Assembly: GCA_016716965.1 (NCBI GenBank) | Contig: JADJUP010000053.1 | Coordinates: 1-64,000 of the forward strand | Origin: Sulfuritalea sp. | GTDB taxonomy: Bacteria > Pseudomonadota > Gammaproteobacteria > Burkholderiales > Rhodocyclaceae | Direction of reading: 5' to 3' | DNA: 64,000 nucleotides | Shown: one piece after another, positions 1-8,988 of the stretch | How the letters are laid out: the number at the start of each line of letters is the position of its first letter | Position numbering within the stretch: the first letter of the stretch is position 1 | Notes under the pieces: model-generated | Told to the model about the DNA's origin: nothing | Databases searched by the model: none | The model's input: the letters and a program-made list of their open reading frames with translations, nothing else | Program-made: the position numbers and the translations under genes

Positions 1-1961
1 GCGTCCTGCCCGGCCGGGAGGTGGCGATCGAAAGCCGCGTGATCGTCAGCCCGGTCGATGGCTGGCGCGCCTGATTCATTCCCGCCGGGTCGAGACCAGC
101 CGCTCTCGCCGTCATCGTCTCGCAGACCGAGCAGGACCTTATCTCACCGAGTATCGCGACACCTTCGTGGTGCGGTTGATCATCAGCCTGATGGCATCGC
201 TGGCCATCATCGGCCTGGCGGCTTTACTGGCGCGCCTGGCAAAGCGCCTGGGCCGCCAGGCAGAAAACCGCCGCCAGCAGATCCCGCCTGCGCGGCGTCG
301 TCCGAAAACATCAACGTCGCAACCTGGGAATTCGACATCGCCACCTAACGCTGGCTACGTGTCGCCGCAGATCGAAAAAGATGTTCGGCTACCCCGCCGC
401 CGCCTGGTCGGAGCAGGGATTCTGGCATCGCCACCTGCGCGACGACGACCGCGAACCGAAGGCGGTTTTGCAGCTGCCGACGCGCAGACGGAGAAAATGC
501 CGACCACGAGTTCGCCTACCGTTTCATCAAGCAGGACGGCTCAGTGGCCTGGGTGCGCGACATCGTCAAGGTACTGGGCAAAGCCGGCAGACAAGCCGAT
601 CGCCTGACCGGCGTCTTCATCGACTTCACCGCGCCCAAGGCTTCCGCCATCGCCCCTGGCCGAGCAGCAGAGCGCCACCAACTTTCGCGCAGCCTGATCG
701 ATTCGGTGCCCGGCTGATCTTCTTCAAGGACATCCCCAGCACCTTCACCTCGGCTGCAACAAGGCTTTCGCCGGGATTCGCCGGGCACCCGGAATGCGAG
801 CAGGTCGTGCGCCCGATTTCGACTTCTTCGACCAGGCCGGCGTGAGTTCTTCCGTCTCGGCGACCGCCAAATGCAGCAGCGGAGCCAGACCCGGCGCAAC
901 GAGATGGGTCTTCTACCCCGATGGCCGCGAAGTCCTCTTGGACACCGTAGAGGCGCCGCTTCCTCGGCACCCAGGAGCAGAGGCTTAACTGGGGCTGATC
1001 AGCATCAGCCGCGACATCACCGAAACCTACCCGCGCGCCAAGGAAAACTGGGTCTCGCCAAGTCGGTGTTCGAATCCACCAACGAAGGCATCATGGTGAC
1101 CGACACCGATGCCCGCATCCTGCTGGTCAATCCGGCGTTCACCGCGATCACCGGCTGGAGTGCCGCGGAAGCTGTCGGCCAGACGCCCGCCATCCTCAAG
1201 TCCGGCCGCTACCCGCCCGAGTTCTATGCCAACATGTGGGGGTCCATCAGCGACAAGGGCCACTGGGAAGGCGAGATCTGGAACCGGCGCAAGAACGGCG
1301 AAATCTACGTGCGGTGGATCAACATCAACGCCATCCGCGACCAGCCGCGGCAAAGGCTTCGCCGCTCGCATCCGCTGTTTCTCCGATATCACTGCGCCAA
1401 GACCCGCGAAGAAAAGTCTGGCGCCAGGCCAATTTCGATGCACTCACCAGGCTGGCCAATCGCAGCCTGTTCCACGACCGCCTCAATGCGCGCCTGGCGC
1501 CCGCTACCGCCGCTAACCACCAGACCATCGGGCTCATGTTCATCGACCTCGACCACTTCAAGTGGGTCAATGACACCCACGGCCACGGTGCCGGCAGGCA
1601 ACCTGCGAAGTCGAGCGGCTGACGCCGGGGCTGCGTGCGCGAAGGCCATGTAGCGCGCCTGGGCGGCGACGAATTCACCGTAGTGCTCGAAGGCCATGCC
1701 GAGCACGACGCCCTGCAAACCGTCGCCGAGAAGATCCTCGCGGCGCTGGCGACCCCGTTCGACATTGGCGGCGTAACGGTGGGCATATCGTGCAGCGTCG
1801 GCGTTACCACCTTCCCGCAGGATGGCGTCGACACCCACGTGCTGCTCCACAACGCCGACATCGCCATGTACCAGGCCAAGGCTTGCGGCCGCAGCGCCGC
1901 TGCCATTTCTATTCGGCTGACGCGAGCACGCGCAGCACCGCTCGCAGCCACAGCGGACTGA
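1..1961 (+). pseudogene. Frameshifted multi-PAS GGDEF protein (left end may lie outside window)
   Basis: No single frame stays open, but consecutive pieces of one sensor diguanylate cyclase can be read in shifting frames. A hydrophobic segment lies at about 167-290. A PAS_3-like piece (FGYPAAAWSEQGFWHRHL) starts at about 381 and continues in another frame as FAYRFIKQDGSVAWVRD at about 505-560. A second PAS-like piece (FFKDIPSTF) is at about 717. A clear PAS domain (NEGIMVTDTDARILLVNPAF) covers 1060-1340. The GGDEF domain starts as FDALTRLANRSLFHDRL at about 1435, and LGGDEF is in yet another frame at about 1660. At least five frame changes are needed. A paralogous PAS is found in the large GGDEF/EAL protein at 26.9-30.8 kb. 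It is either a decayed gene or low-quality sequence near a contig end; the sequence alone does not decide. Confidence 0.75.
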
Positions 1962-2003
1962 AACCGGCACCACTGCGCCGGTCGCGTAACGCGACGCTGG
2001 CCA

Positions 2004-2030
2004 CCCAAAAGTCGGCGCTGGCGGCACCGG
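2004..2030 (+). repeat. Dispersed short repeat, copy 1
   Basis: Reads AAAAGTCGGCGCTGGCGGCA and continues CCGGCG. It lies in the intergenic gap between the converging GGDEF pseudogene and the PEP-CTERM pseudogene. It shares the core AAAGTCGGCGCYGGCG with the other copies in this window. Confidence 0.7.
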
Positions 2031-2075
2031 CGAAAACTCCAGAATTGTAGCCCGCTTTCGCGGCCGTGGGCAACA

Positions 2076-2796
2076 TCAGGATCGACCGCCATCGCCGAAT
2101 GAACCCAGGCTGGGGCACACTCCCGGCAATCCCACCCTGTTTCGCAATGGCGGACAGCATTTCAGGCGACGGGCGAACGCCCCCAGCAGGCCGAGGCCAG
2201 CCAGCAACATGGCATAAGTCTGGCTCCGGTATAGGGCAATGTTCAACGGGTTGCCGCCTTCAATCCGGATAATGTCGATCCCACGCTGGACGTCGCCCGA
2301 TGCGAACTGGACGTGGATGCCATTCAAACTGAACACGTTGGCGAAATAGGATCCAAGCTGGGGCACCCGACCGCCACTGTTCCTGAGAAAGGATCTGGCT
2401 GTAGTCGCCGTTGTAGATCCGGACTGCAACATTCGAACTTGTGCCACCCCACACCCCCAAATCGAAGTCGTACAGCGTGACGCCGTCGTCATTTCCGAAA
2501 ACCGGCATCAGGCCGATGTCACCTACCGGTTGGGACGTATAGGTAACGCCATGAAGGTCACTGAAATTGGTGGCCCAGATTACGGCCTGGCCGTTGAAGC
2601 TACCGGCACTGCCCCAGTCCGTGCGGGTATGGGCAGTTAGTTCGAGGCCTGACACAGCAAAGTTTCCAAACGGCCACGTCGCGTTGCCCTTGCCGGCGGT
2701 ATGCCAAGGATCCACCACAACCGGTGCCGCCAGAACACTCGCGCTAGCCAGCGTCAGGAGTAGCCCGCCCATCTTTCGAAATATTTTATTGGTCAT
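2076..2796 (-). pseudogene. PEP-CTERM exported protein, frameshifted
   Basis: The ATG at 2796 opens a signal peptide (MTNKIFRKMGGLLLTLASAS) followed by a secreted domain of unknown function (AVSGLELTAHTRTDWGSAGS). The frame changes at about 2385-2400, and the remainder is read in the frame ending at 2076. The C-terminus has the hydrophobic TYAMLLAGLGLLGAFARRLK typical of PEP-CTERM sorting signals. The PEP motif itself is out of frame: an IPEP tetrapeptide is encoded one frame away immediately before TYAML. Two or three small indels would restore a standard exosortase substrate of about 215 residues. PEP-CTERM proteins are exported and processed by an exosortase, often in exopolysaccharide-producing bacteria. 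The indels may be sequence errors. Confidence 0.65.
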
Positions 2797-2922
2797 GTTC
2801 TCACCGTATTCGAGTAAGGGATCAATTGGCAAACACAAACGTAGCGGATTCTGCGTTCCCAACGCGAGTCGCGCAATAGCCCCAATGGACTAAACCGAAA
2901 GTCATAGGCATCCAAGGCTTTC

Positions 2923-3288
2923 GTGGCAAGCGGCCTGATTCGCTGTCAACGTACTCACGGCGGTGGTACTCATGGCCTGGCTGTCGAAGGCCGCAGAGCG
3001 ATTCAGTCCCCACACCATCCCCGAATTTCTCTACGCCAGGCAGTCTGTCCCGATACCCGGGCGTGCGAAAAGAGACGTTGCACCTGTGGTGCCGAAGTAA
3101 ACGTGCGCCGCCGCACCCGCCGCACAGCGGATGGGCGCGAGGAGGTTTTCTACCAGGTGAATTGCCCCGTCTGCGGCCAGTCGGGGCCGGAGGTTCCGGC
3201 AACGGGCAAGGACGAGGCGACAGCCACGGCCGAGGCGATCCAGGCCTGGAACGAAATGATCGCCCGCCTGCGTCCGCTCGAGGACTGA
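2923..3288 (+). CDS. Lar-like small zinc-ribbon protein (start uncertain)
   Basis: The C-terminal 70 residues resemble the Lar (restriction alleviation) zinc-ribbon family: an N-terminal Cys pair (CTCGAEV), a second pair (NCPVCGQSGPEV) and the conserved tail EAIQAWNEMI. The first knuckle is CxC rather than the family's CPFC, so a three-base loss is possible. The frame is open back to a GTG at 2923, but residues before about 47 look non-coding and no convincing start or ribosome site is visible, so the true gene probably begins near 3060. Function is unknown. Lar proteins modulate type I restriction, but most genomic homologues are uncharacterised. Confidence 0.5.
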   Translation: MASGLIRCQRTHGGGTHGLAVEGRRAIQSPHHPRISLRQAVCPDTRACEKRRCTCGAEVNVRRRTRRTADGREEVFYQVNCPVCGQSGPEVPATGKDEATATAEAIQAWNEMIARLRPLED

Positions 3289-3369
3289 GGCGAAACCGTC
3301 GATTCGACTTGCGGAACGCGCGGTGAAATTGAAAGCCCTTGCGCTGCCCGACCGGGCCGCCTGAACACG

Positions 3370-3591
3370 ATGCAGCCCGCCGACCTGGAACTGCTGGTGA
3401 CCCGCGTCATGCCCTTCGGCAAGCACAAGGGTCGCGTGATCGCCGACCTGCCGGGCAACTACCTGAACTGGTTCGCCCGCGAGGGCTTCCCGCCGGGCGA
3501 GATCGGGCGCCTGCTGGCGCTGATGCACGAGATCGACCACAATGGTCTGAACGACCTGCTGACACCGCTGCGGCAACGCGGCGCACGCTGA
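3370..3591 (+). CDS. DUF3820 family protein
   Basis: 73 residues with the family hallmark MPFGKHKGRVIADLP near the N-terminus, followed by NYLNWFAREGFPPGEIGRLL. The protein is small, soluble and basic, and matches the DUF3820 family in length and motif. Its biochemical role is not established. It sits between the Lar-like gene and an AhpD-like gene on the same strand; the downstream ATG follows the stop by 5 bases, suggesting cotranscription. Confidence 0.75.
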   Translation: MQPADLELLVTRVMPFGKHKGRVIADLPGNYLNWFAREGFPPGEIGRLLALMHEIDHNGLNDLLTPLRQRGAR

Positions 3592-3596
3592 CAACC

Positions 3597-4112
3597 ATGG
3601 ACCACACGATTTCCGGCGCAGGCTTTCGACGGCGCATCTACAGCGGCCCGCTGCATTTCCTGCGCGACCTCGGCCGCGTCGCCGGGGTGTTCGGCAGCGT
3701 GCTTGCTCTATCGATGAAAGGCGGCATATCCGCCGGCTTTCGCGAGCGGCTGATGCTGGTGGTGACGGCCGTCAATCGCTGCCGGCATTGCGCCTGGGGC
3801 CACCAGATCTTCGCCCGGCACGCGGGGCTGTCGCAAACGGAGATCGCGGCGCTGTTGATGCTGGACCTGGGCAATTGCCCCGCCGACGAACTGCCGGGAC
3901 TGCGCTATGCGATCCACGGCGCCGAACGCGACGGGCAGCCAACGGCCGAGGCCCGCGCCTTCCTCGACGCGACTTATGGCGCTGCCGTCGCGCGCCAGAT
4001 CGACACGGCCTGCCTGCTGATCCAGGTCGGCAACCGTGTCGGCAATACCTACGACTTCCTGCTTTGCTGGCTGTCGCGCGGCCGCTTCGGCCTGCTGCCC
4101 GAGGAACGCTGA
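3597..4112 (+). CDS. Carboxymuconolactone decarboxylase/AhpD-like protein
   Basis: 171 residues. The frame is open upstream, but the ATG at 3597 just after the DUF3820 stop is the sensible start. The centre carries the AhpD-type redox motif CRHCAWGH (about residues 61-68) in an all-alpha context, which in the family acts as a thiol peroxidase/reductase proton-relay site. The C-terminal half (GNRVGNTYDFLLCWLSRG) is conserved in uncharacterised CMD-domain proteins. A role in thiol-dependent peroxide handling is inference from the family. Confidence 0.7.
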   Translation: MDHTISGAGFRRRIYSGPLHFLRDLGRVAGVFGSVLALSMKGGISAGFRERLMLVVTAVNRCRHCAWGHQIFARHAGLSQTEIAALLMLDLGNCPADELPGLRYAIHGAERDGQPTAEARAFLDATYGAAVARQIDTACLLIQVGNRVGNTYDFLLCWLSRGRFGLLPEER

Positions 4113-4142
4113 ACGGAATCGTGGCCACCATTCGGCGCCGGC

Positions 4143-4166
4143 CCGAAAGTCGGCGCCGGCGCTACG
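4143..4166 (+). repeat. Dispersed short repeat, copy 2
   Basis: Reads AAAGTCGGCGCCGGCGCTAC followed by GGC, in the 149-bp gap between the AhpD-like gene and the methyltransferase gene. It shares the GGCGCTACGGC variant with the copy in ccmH (40946-40969). Nothing else stands out in this gap. Confidence 0.75.
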
Positions 4167-4261
4167 GCAAGGGCGACGCCACCGCGGCTTGCGCGTAAGA
4201 TGGCGCCCTTTCCGCGAATGCCCGCCTTCGGCGCTCGCGGCGCCATTGCCGGAACACCGCC

Positions 4262-5278
4262 ATGTCCACTGATCTGATCCCCCTGCTTGCCGCCGCCTTC
4301 GATGCGCGCGCCGAACTGTTCGCGCGCCTCGCCGCTGAGCAGACCGATGCCTGCCGCCTGTTCCACGGCAGCGTCGAGGGCCACCCGGGGCTGACCGTCG
4401 ACCGCTACGGCGAACTGCTGCTGGTGCAGAGCTTCCACAGCCCGCTGGCGCCGCAGGCGCTGGCGGCGCTGCGCGCCTTCTATGCCGAACGCCTGCCGGG
4501 CCTGACGCTGGTGTACAACGATCGCAGCCAGGCCAATTCGCGCATCGGCAATCCGCTGCCGCCGGACGAGATCGAGGCGGCGACGCTGCCGCGCGAGATG
4601 CACGAGATGGGCGTGGCCTACCGCATCGCCGGGCGCCATGCCGGGCAGGACCCGTGGCTGTTCCTCGACCTGCGCGCGGCGCGCCGGCGCGTGATGCAGG
4701 AGGTGCCGGGCAAGTCGCTGCTGAACCTGTTCGCCTACACCTGCGGCGTCGGCATCGCGGCGGCGAAGGCCGGCGCGCGCTTCGTGGTCAATGTCGATTT
4801 CTCCGATTCGAGCCTGTCGATCGGCAAGGAAAGCGCGCGGCTCAACGCGCTGCCGGTGCGCCCGCGCTTCGTCAAGTGCGATGCCTTCGCCGCGATGCGC
4901 CAGTACTCGGGGCTGGGCCAGGCGGAACGGGTGCGCGGCAAGGTAATGCCTCCCTTTCCGAAGCTGGAAAAGCAGGCCTTCGACCTGGTCTTCCTCGATC
5001 CGCCGCGTTACGCCAAGAGTCCCTTCGGCGTGGTGGACCTGGTCAATGACTACGCCTCGGTGTTCAAGCCGGCCCTGCTCTGCGTCGCCGAGGGCGGCAC
5101 GCTGATCTGCACCAACAACGTCGCCGACGTGAAGCGCGATGCCTGGCTGGACCAGTTGCAACGTAGCGCGGCCAAGGCCGGCCGGCCGATCCGCGAGATG
5201 GAGTGGATCCTGCCGGAAGCCGACTTCCCGAGTTCCGACGGCCAGCCACCGCTCAAGGTGGCGCTGCTGCGGGTCTGA
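4262..5278 (+). CDS. Class I SAM-dependent methyltransferase (RlmI/RlmK-like)
   Basis: 338 residues. An N-terminal segment (FHGSVEGHPGLTVDRYGELL) resembles the region preceding the catalytic domain in RlmI-type rRNA cytosine/guanine methyltransferases. SAM motif I is LNLFAYTCGVGIAAAKAG (about 158-175), followed by an acidic beta-2 end (NVDFSDSSL). The catalytic-loop motif is VFLDPPRYAKSPFG (about 242-255). The family modifies 23S rRNA; the exact target nucleotide cannot be read from sequence. The ATG at 4262 follows a gap holding a dispersed repeat. The thioredoxin gene begins 15 bases after its stop, implying an operon. Confidence 0.75.
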   Translation: MSTDLIPLLAAAFDARAELFARLAAEQTDACRLFHGSVEGHPGLTVDRYGELLLVQSFHSPLAPQALAALRAFYAERLPGLTLVYNDRSQANSRIGNPLPPDEIEAATLPREMHEMGVAYRIAGRHAGQDPWLFLDLRAARRRVMQEVPGKSLLNLFAYTCGVGIAAAKAGARFVVNVDFSDSSLSIGKESARLNALPVRPRFVKCDAFAAMRQYSGLGQAERVRGKVMPPFPKLEKQAFDLVFLDPPRYAKSPFGVVDLVNDYASVFKPALLCVAEGGTLICTNNVADVKRDAWLDQLQRSAAKAGRPIREMEWILPEADFPSSDGQPPLKVALLRV

Positions 5279-5292
5279 GGCGGGGAAGCACG

Positions 5293-5664
5293 ATGCACAC
5301 GAAACAGGAAGCAACAGCAACGATCTTCGACGTCACCGAGGAGGATTTCGAGGCGGCGGTGGTGGCGCGCTCGCAGCAAACCCCGGTGCTGGTGGACATC
5401 GGCGCCGACTGGTGCGCGCCCTGCCGGGTGCTGGGGCCGCTGCTGCACCGCCTGGCGGACGGCTACGCGGGCGCCTTCCTGCTGGCCAACGTGGATGCCG
5501 ACGAGAACATGCGCATCGCCGGGCGGCACAAGGTGCGCGGCTTTCCGACCGTGATCGCCTACAGCCACGGCGTGGAAATCGACCGCTTCCACAGCGCGCA
5601 GACCGAGGGCTTCCTGCGCAAGTTCATCGACGGCGTGATCGAACGCCACGTCGACAACGAATAA
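5293..5664 (+). CDS. Thioredoxin-like protein
   Basis: 123 residues with a thioredoxin fold: VLVDIGADWCAPCRVLGPLL carries the active-site WCAPC (canonical thioredoxin has WCGPC), and the cis-Pro loop is GFPTVIAY. There is no signal peptide, so it is cytosolic. The open frame extends upstream into the methyltransferase gene, but the ATG at 5293 fits the domain start. It probably acts as a general disulfide reductase or chaperone-like thioredoxin; the Ala in the CxxC loop suggests a redox potential somewhat different from TrxA, which is inference. Confidence 0.8.
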   Translation: MHTKQEATATIFDVTEEDFEAAVVARSQQTPVLVDIGADWCAPCRVLGPLLHRLADGYAGAFLLANVDADENMRIAGRHKVRGFPTVIAYSHGVEIDRFHSAQTEGFLRKFIDGVIERHVDNE

Positions 5665-5690
5665 AGCTCGCAGCCCGATGACGACACGGA

Positions 5691-6002
5691 TCAGTAGTCG
5701 CCGATCACCTTGTCCAGCGCTGGTTTGATCTTCGCGCGATCGGACTGGCTCAGGATGCCCACCGCGTGCCTGAGGCGAACGCTGTCGATGGCAAAGATCT
5801 CATCGGTGGACAACACGAATAACCCCCGACCCGGAACCTCGACCAGCGGTGCCATGATTTCGACCGGATGCGCATTGGCGCGCAGGGGAATCACCACGGT
5901 GGCACCGGTTCGGCTGCTAATGTGGTCGTTCTGGATCGCGACCAGATAGGGAATCTCGACCTGCTTCGTGCCGGGATTGGGATAGATGTGGAACTGCGTC
6001 AA
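5691..6002 (-). CDS. ccdB: CcdB family toxin
   Basis: 103 residues beginning at a TTG (6002) one base after the stop of the antitoxin gene, giving LTQFHIYPNPG, which aligns with the usual MxQFDVYxNP start of CcdB proteins. Conserved features follow: YLVAIQNDHISSRTGATVVI, LRANAHPVEIMAPL and the C-terminal GILSQSDRAKIKPALDKVIG. CcdB toxins trap DNA gyrase; the C-terminus that contacts gyrase is conserved here. There is no in-frame ATG near the domain start, so the TTG call rests on tight coupling to ccdA. Confidence 0.85.
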   Translation of the reverse strand: MTQFHIYPNPGTKQVEIPYLVAIQNDHISSRTGATVVIPLRANAHPVEIMAPLVEVPGRGLFVLSTDEIFAIDSVRLRHAVGILSQSDRAKIKPALDKVIGDY

Positions 6003-6003
6003 C

Positions 6004-6258
6004 TCAGGTCCGCTCGAACTCGGCACCCGCCAGACCGGTCGCGGCAATGTCGCGGCCATGGGCGGCCAGCGCCTCGGCGTTGCGCTCTGCCCAGGCGCGG
6101 TTCTCCAGTTCGTCGAGCAAGCGGGCGAACAACTGCTCGGCCTGCGCCGAAAAGTTGAGCTGCTGCTTGTAGGGTTCGAGACGGTCCAGCAGATCCTGGT
6201 TGATCGATAGGGAAAGCCGGCCTTTCCTGGCTGCGACGTCGTAAGGGGTTTGCATCAA
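6004..6258 (-). CDS. ccdA: CcdA family antitoxin
   Basis: 84 residues (83 if the second ATG at 6255 is used). The N-terminus (KGRLSLSINQDLLDRLEPYK) is a ribbon-helix-helix DNA-binding fold. The C-terminal part (FARLLDELENRAWAERNAEA) matches the toxin-binding helix of CcdA. It is directly coupled to the CcdB toxin gene. A 20-bp palindrome about 21 bp upstream of the start is the likely autoregulatory operator. Confidence 0.85.
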   Translation of the reverse strand: MMQTPYDVAARKGRLSLSINQDLLDRLEPYKQQLNFSAQAEQLFARLLDELENRAWAERNAEALAAHGRDIAATGLAGAEFERT

Positions 6259-6278
6259 ACGTCTCCTGCGACCGAGTA

Positions 6279-6298
6279 ATACGCATGATCATACGTAT
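6279..6298. promoter_or_regulatory. Palindromic operator of ccdAB
   Basis: ATACGCATGATCATACGTAT is a 20-bp inverted repeat centred on TGATCA with one mismatched pair. It sits 21-24 bp upstream of the ccdA start. CcdA-type antitoxins bind such palindromes through their ribbon-helix-helix domain, so it is a probable autorepression site. Confidence 0.6.
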
Positions 6299-6470
6299 CC
6301 ATCCGAGTCGATGTCAATCAAGCGCTTGCCGGCGCCGGGCCAGGAGCGGGTCACCGCGAATAAACACGGGCTTTTTGGCCCGAACTGGGGGATAATGCGC
6401 GGTTCTCCGGCCGCTTGACGTTTCCCGGCCCGCCTTTCCCTCGAAATTCCCTGCCCAGCGCAGGTACGCC

Positions 6471-8360
6471 ATGACCACCACCCCAGAAATCACCGCCGCC
6501 GGGTTCGACACCCTCGGGCTTGCCCAACCATTGCTCAAGGCGCTCGCCGATGTCGGCTACGAGACGCCCTCGCCGATCCAGGCCGCCTGCATCCCCGTGC
6601 TGCTGGCCGGCCACGACCTGCTCGGCGAAGCCCAGACCGGCACCGGCAAGACCGCCGCCTTCGCCCTGCCGCTCTTGCAGAAGATCGACCTCAAGCGCGC
6701 CGTGCCGCAGGCGCTGATCCTGACGCCGACGCGCGAACTGGCGATCCAGGTCGCCGAAGCCCTGCAAAAATACGCCCACCACATGCCCGGCTTCCACGTC
6801 CTGCCGATCTACGGCGGGCAAAGCATGGTGGTGCAGTTGCGCGCGCTGTCGCGCGGCACCCACGTCATCGTCGGCACCCCGGGCCGCGTCATGGACCACC
6901 TGGAGCGCAAGAGCCTGGTGCTGAACAACCTGCAAACGCTGGTGCTGGACGAAGCCGACGAGATGCTGCGCATGGGCTTCATCGACGACGTCAAGTGGAT
7001 CCTCGAACACACCCCGGCCGAGCGCCAGACCGCGCTGTTCTCGGCCACCATGCCCGACGTGATCCGCCGCGTGGCGCACGAGCACCTGCGCGACCCGAAG
7101 GAAATCAAGATCCGCTCGGCCACCTCGACCGTGGTCACCACCAGCCAGTCGTATTGCCAGACGCATACCGGGCAGAAACTCGAAGCGCTGACGCGCATCC
7201 TCGAAGTGGAAGACGACTTCGACGCCGCCATCGTCTTCGTGCGCACCAAGACCGCCACCGTGGAACTGGCCGACAAGCTCGAAGCGCGCGGCTATTCGGT
7301 CGCCGCGCTCAACGGCGACCTGACCCAGGGGCTGCGCGAGCAGGTCATCGAACGGCTCAAGGCCGGCACCATCGACATCGTGGTCGCCACCGACGTCGCC
7401 GCGCGCGGGCTGGACGTGGCGCGCATCAGCCATGTCATCAACTACGACGTGCCCTACGACACCGAAGCCTACGTGCATCGTATCGGCCGCACCGGCCGTG
7501 CCGGGCGAACCGGCCGCGCCATCCTGTTCCTGGCGCCGCGCGAGATGTACATGCTGAAGCTGATCGAGCGCGCCACCAAGCAGAAGATCACCGCGCTGAC
7601 CATGCCGACGCCGGGCGAGGTGGCCAACCGCCGCGTCGCCCAGTTCACGCAGCAGGTGGTGGACATCATCAAGACCGAGAAGCTGGATTTCTTCTTCGAC
7701 GTGGTGCGCCGCATGGAAGGCGAGCAGGACATCGCCGCGCGCGAGATCGCCGCCGCGCTGGCCTGGCTGGCGACGCGCGAGCGGCCGCTGCAGATGCCCG
7801 GCGCCGTCAACGACCACGCGCCGCGCGATGCGGCGCCGGCCGCTTCCCCGACAAACGCCGTGTCGCCGGCGCCGACTTTTGAACGCAAGCCCGATTTCAA
7901 GGCCCGCAGCAAGCCCGACGACGGCGCCGCCGCCGAACCGCGCCGCGAGCGCCCGGCGAAGGACGGCCGCAGCGACACGCCGGTAACCCAGCGCACATTC
8001 GCGCCGGGCACGCTGGCGCGCTACCGCATCGAGATCGGCCGCAACCAGGGCGTGCTGCCCAAGGAAATCGTCGGTGCCATCGCCAATGAAGCGGGCATCG
8101 CCGGCAAGGACATCGGCCAGATCAACCTGTTCGACGACTACAGTTCGGTGGAACTACCGGCCAACCTGTCGAACGACCTGATGGACATCCTGCGCCGCAT
8201 CCGCGTGCGCCAGTTCGCGCTCAAGACGCGCGTCATGGAGCCCGGCGAATTCGTCGACACCCGCCCGCCGCGCCGCGCCCCGCCGACCCGCGACAGCAAG
8301 AAGCCGGACTGGAAGAAGCCAGCCGGCGCCAAGCCCGAGTGGAAAACGAAACGGTCGTAG
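6471..8360 (+). CDS. deaD: DEAD-box ATP-dependent RNA helicase (DeaD/CsdA-like)
   Basis: 629 residues. The Q-motif GYETPSPIQ, motif I AQTGTGKT, LDEADEML (motif II), LFSATMP (motif III) and HRIGRTGRAG (motif VI) are all present. The C-terminal region (YRIEIGRNQGVLPKEIVGAI, about 525-600) is the DbpA/CsdA-type RNA-binding domain, and a basic K/P-rich tail follows. Family members remodel rRNA during ribosome assembly and mRNA in the cold. The linker between helicase core and RNA-binding domain contains AVSPAPTF, encoded by a dispersed-repeat copy at 7850-7879. The frame is intact throughout. Confidence 0.9.
   Translation: MTTTPEITAAGFDTLGLAQPLLKALADVGYETPSPIQAACIPVLLAGHDLLGEAQTGTGKTAAFALPLLQKIDLKRAVPQALILTPTRELAIQVAEALQKYAHHMPGFHVLPIYGGQSMVVQLRALSRGTHVIVGTPGRVMDHLERKSLVLNNLQTLVLDEADEMLRMGFIDDVKWILEHTPAERQTALFSATMPDVIRRVAHEHLRDPKEIKIRSATSTVVTTSQSYCQTHTGQKLEALTRILEVEDDFDAAIVFVRTKTATVELADKLEARGYSVAALNGDLTQGLREQVIERLKAGTIDIVVATDVAARGLDVARISHVINYDVPYDTEAYVHRIGRTGRAGRTGRAILFLAPREMYMLKLIERATKQKITALTMPTPGEVANRRVAQFTQQVVDIIKTEKLDFFFDVVRRMEGEQDIAAREIAAALAWLATRERPLQMPGAVNDHAPRDAAPAASPTNAVSPAPTFERKPDFKARSKPDDGAAAEPRRERPAKDGRSDTPVTQRTFAPGTLARYRIEIGRNQGVLPKEIVGAIANEAGIAGKDIGQINLFDDYSSVELPANLSNDLMDILRRIRVRQFALKTRVMEPGEFVDTRPPRRAPPTRDSKKPDWKKPAGAKPEWKTKRS
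7850..7880 (-). repeat. Dispersed short repeat, copy 3 (inside deaD)
   Basis: On the minus strand it reads AAAAGTCGGCGCCGGCGACA then CGGCG. On the coding strand of deaD it is translated as AVSPAPTF in the low-complexity linker before the RNA-binding domain. Confidence 0.8.
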
Positions 8361-8382
8361 ACCGTGAAGTTTCAGAGAAGGC

Positions 8383-8405
8383 TAACGCCGGTATCATCGG
8401 CGTTA
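8383..8405 (+). other. Intergenic hairpin after deaD
   Basis: TAACGCCG and CGGCGTTA form a perfect 8-bp stem around a 7-base loop, 23 bp after the deaD stop. No T-run follows, so it is not a canonical intrinsic terminator. It could be an RNA-stabilising or attenuating hairpin. Confidence 0.4.
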
Positions 8406-8465
8406 AGCGAAGCGGCCGCAGCTAAGAAGCGGGAACGCTAGACGTCGCCACCTGAAGGAGTTTTC

Positions 8466-8987
8466 ATGGCCATCTACACCCTCGGCGACCGCCAGCCAGT
8501 GCTCGGGCATGAGGCCTGGGTCGCCCCCAATGCCACGATCATCGGCGACGTGCGCCTCGGCGACCAGGCCAGCGTCTGGTGGAACGCCGTGGTTCGCGGC
8601 GACAACGACACCATCACCATCGGTGCCGGAAGCAACATCCAGGACGGCTCGGTGCTGCACGCCGATGACGGCGTACCGCTGACGATCGGCGCCAACGTCA
8701 CCGTCGGCCACCTGGTGATGCTGCACGGCTGCACCATCGGCGAGCAGTCGCTGATCGGCATCAAGTCGGTGATCCTCAACCGCGCCGTGATCGGCCGCCA
8801 CTGCATCATCGGCGCCAATTCGCTGATTCCGGAAGGCAAGGTGATCCCGGAACGCTCGCTGGTGATGGGCTCGCCGGGCAAGGTGGTGCGCCAGCTGACG
8901 GACGAGGAAGTGGCGCGGCTGCTGCTTGCCGCGCAGGGCTACGTGGACAATGCCCGGCGCTACCGGGCGCAGCTGAAACCCGCCTGA
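8466..8987 (+). CDS. Gamma carbonic anhydrase-like protein (YrdA family)
   Basis: 173 residues of left-handed beta-helix hexapeptide repeats (for example ANATIIGDVRLGDQ). The family metal-site His residues appear in VLHADDG and VTVGHLVMLHGC. A strong ribosome site (GAAGGAG) precedes the ATG at 8466. Gamma-class carbonic anhydrase homologues hydrate CO2 in some species, but many YrdA proteins have no proven activity. The gene ends one base before the opposite-strand ftsB stop, so the two converge. Confidence 0.85.
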   Translation: MAIYTLGDRQPVLGHEAWVAPNATIIGDVRLGDQASVWWNAVVRGDNDTITIGAGSNIQDGSVLHADDGVPLTIGANVTVGHLVMLHGCTIGEQSLIGIKSVILNRAVIGRHCIIGANSLIPEGKVIPERSLVMGSPGKVVRQLTDEEVARLLLAAQGYVDNARRYRAQLKPA

Positions 8988-8988
8988 G

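Noticed and set aside
4049..5320. 423-codon open frame opposite the rRNA methyltransferase-like gene
   Set aside because: Arg/Ala/His-rich shadow with no motif.
6351..7817. 488-codon open frame opposite deaD
   Set aside because: Antisense shadow rich in His/Gly/Asp/Val; deaD has all helicase motifs.
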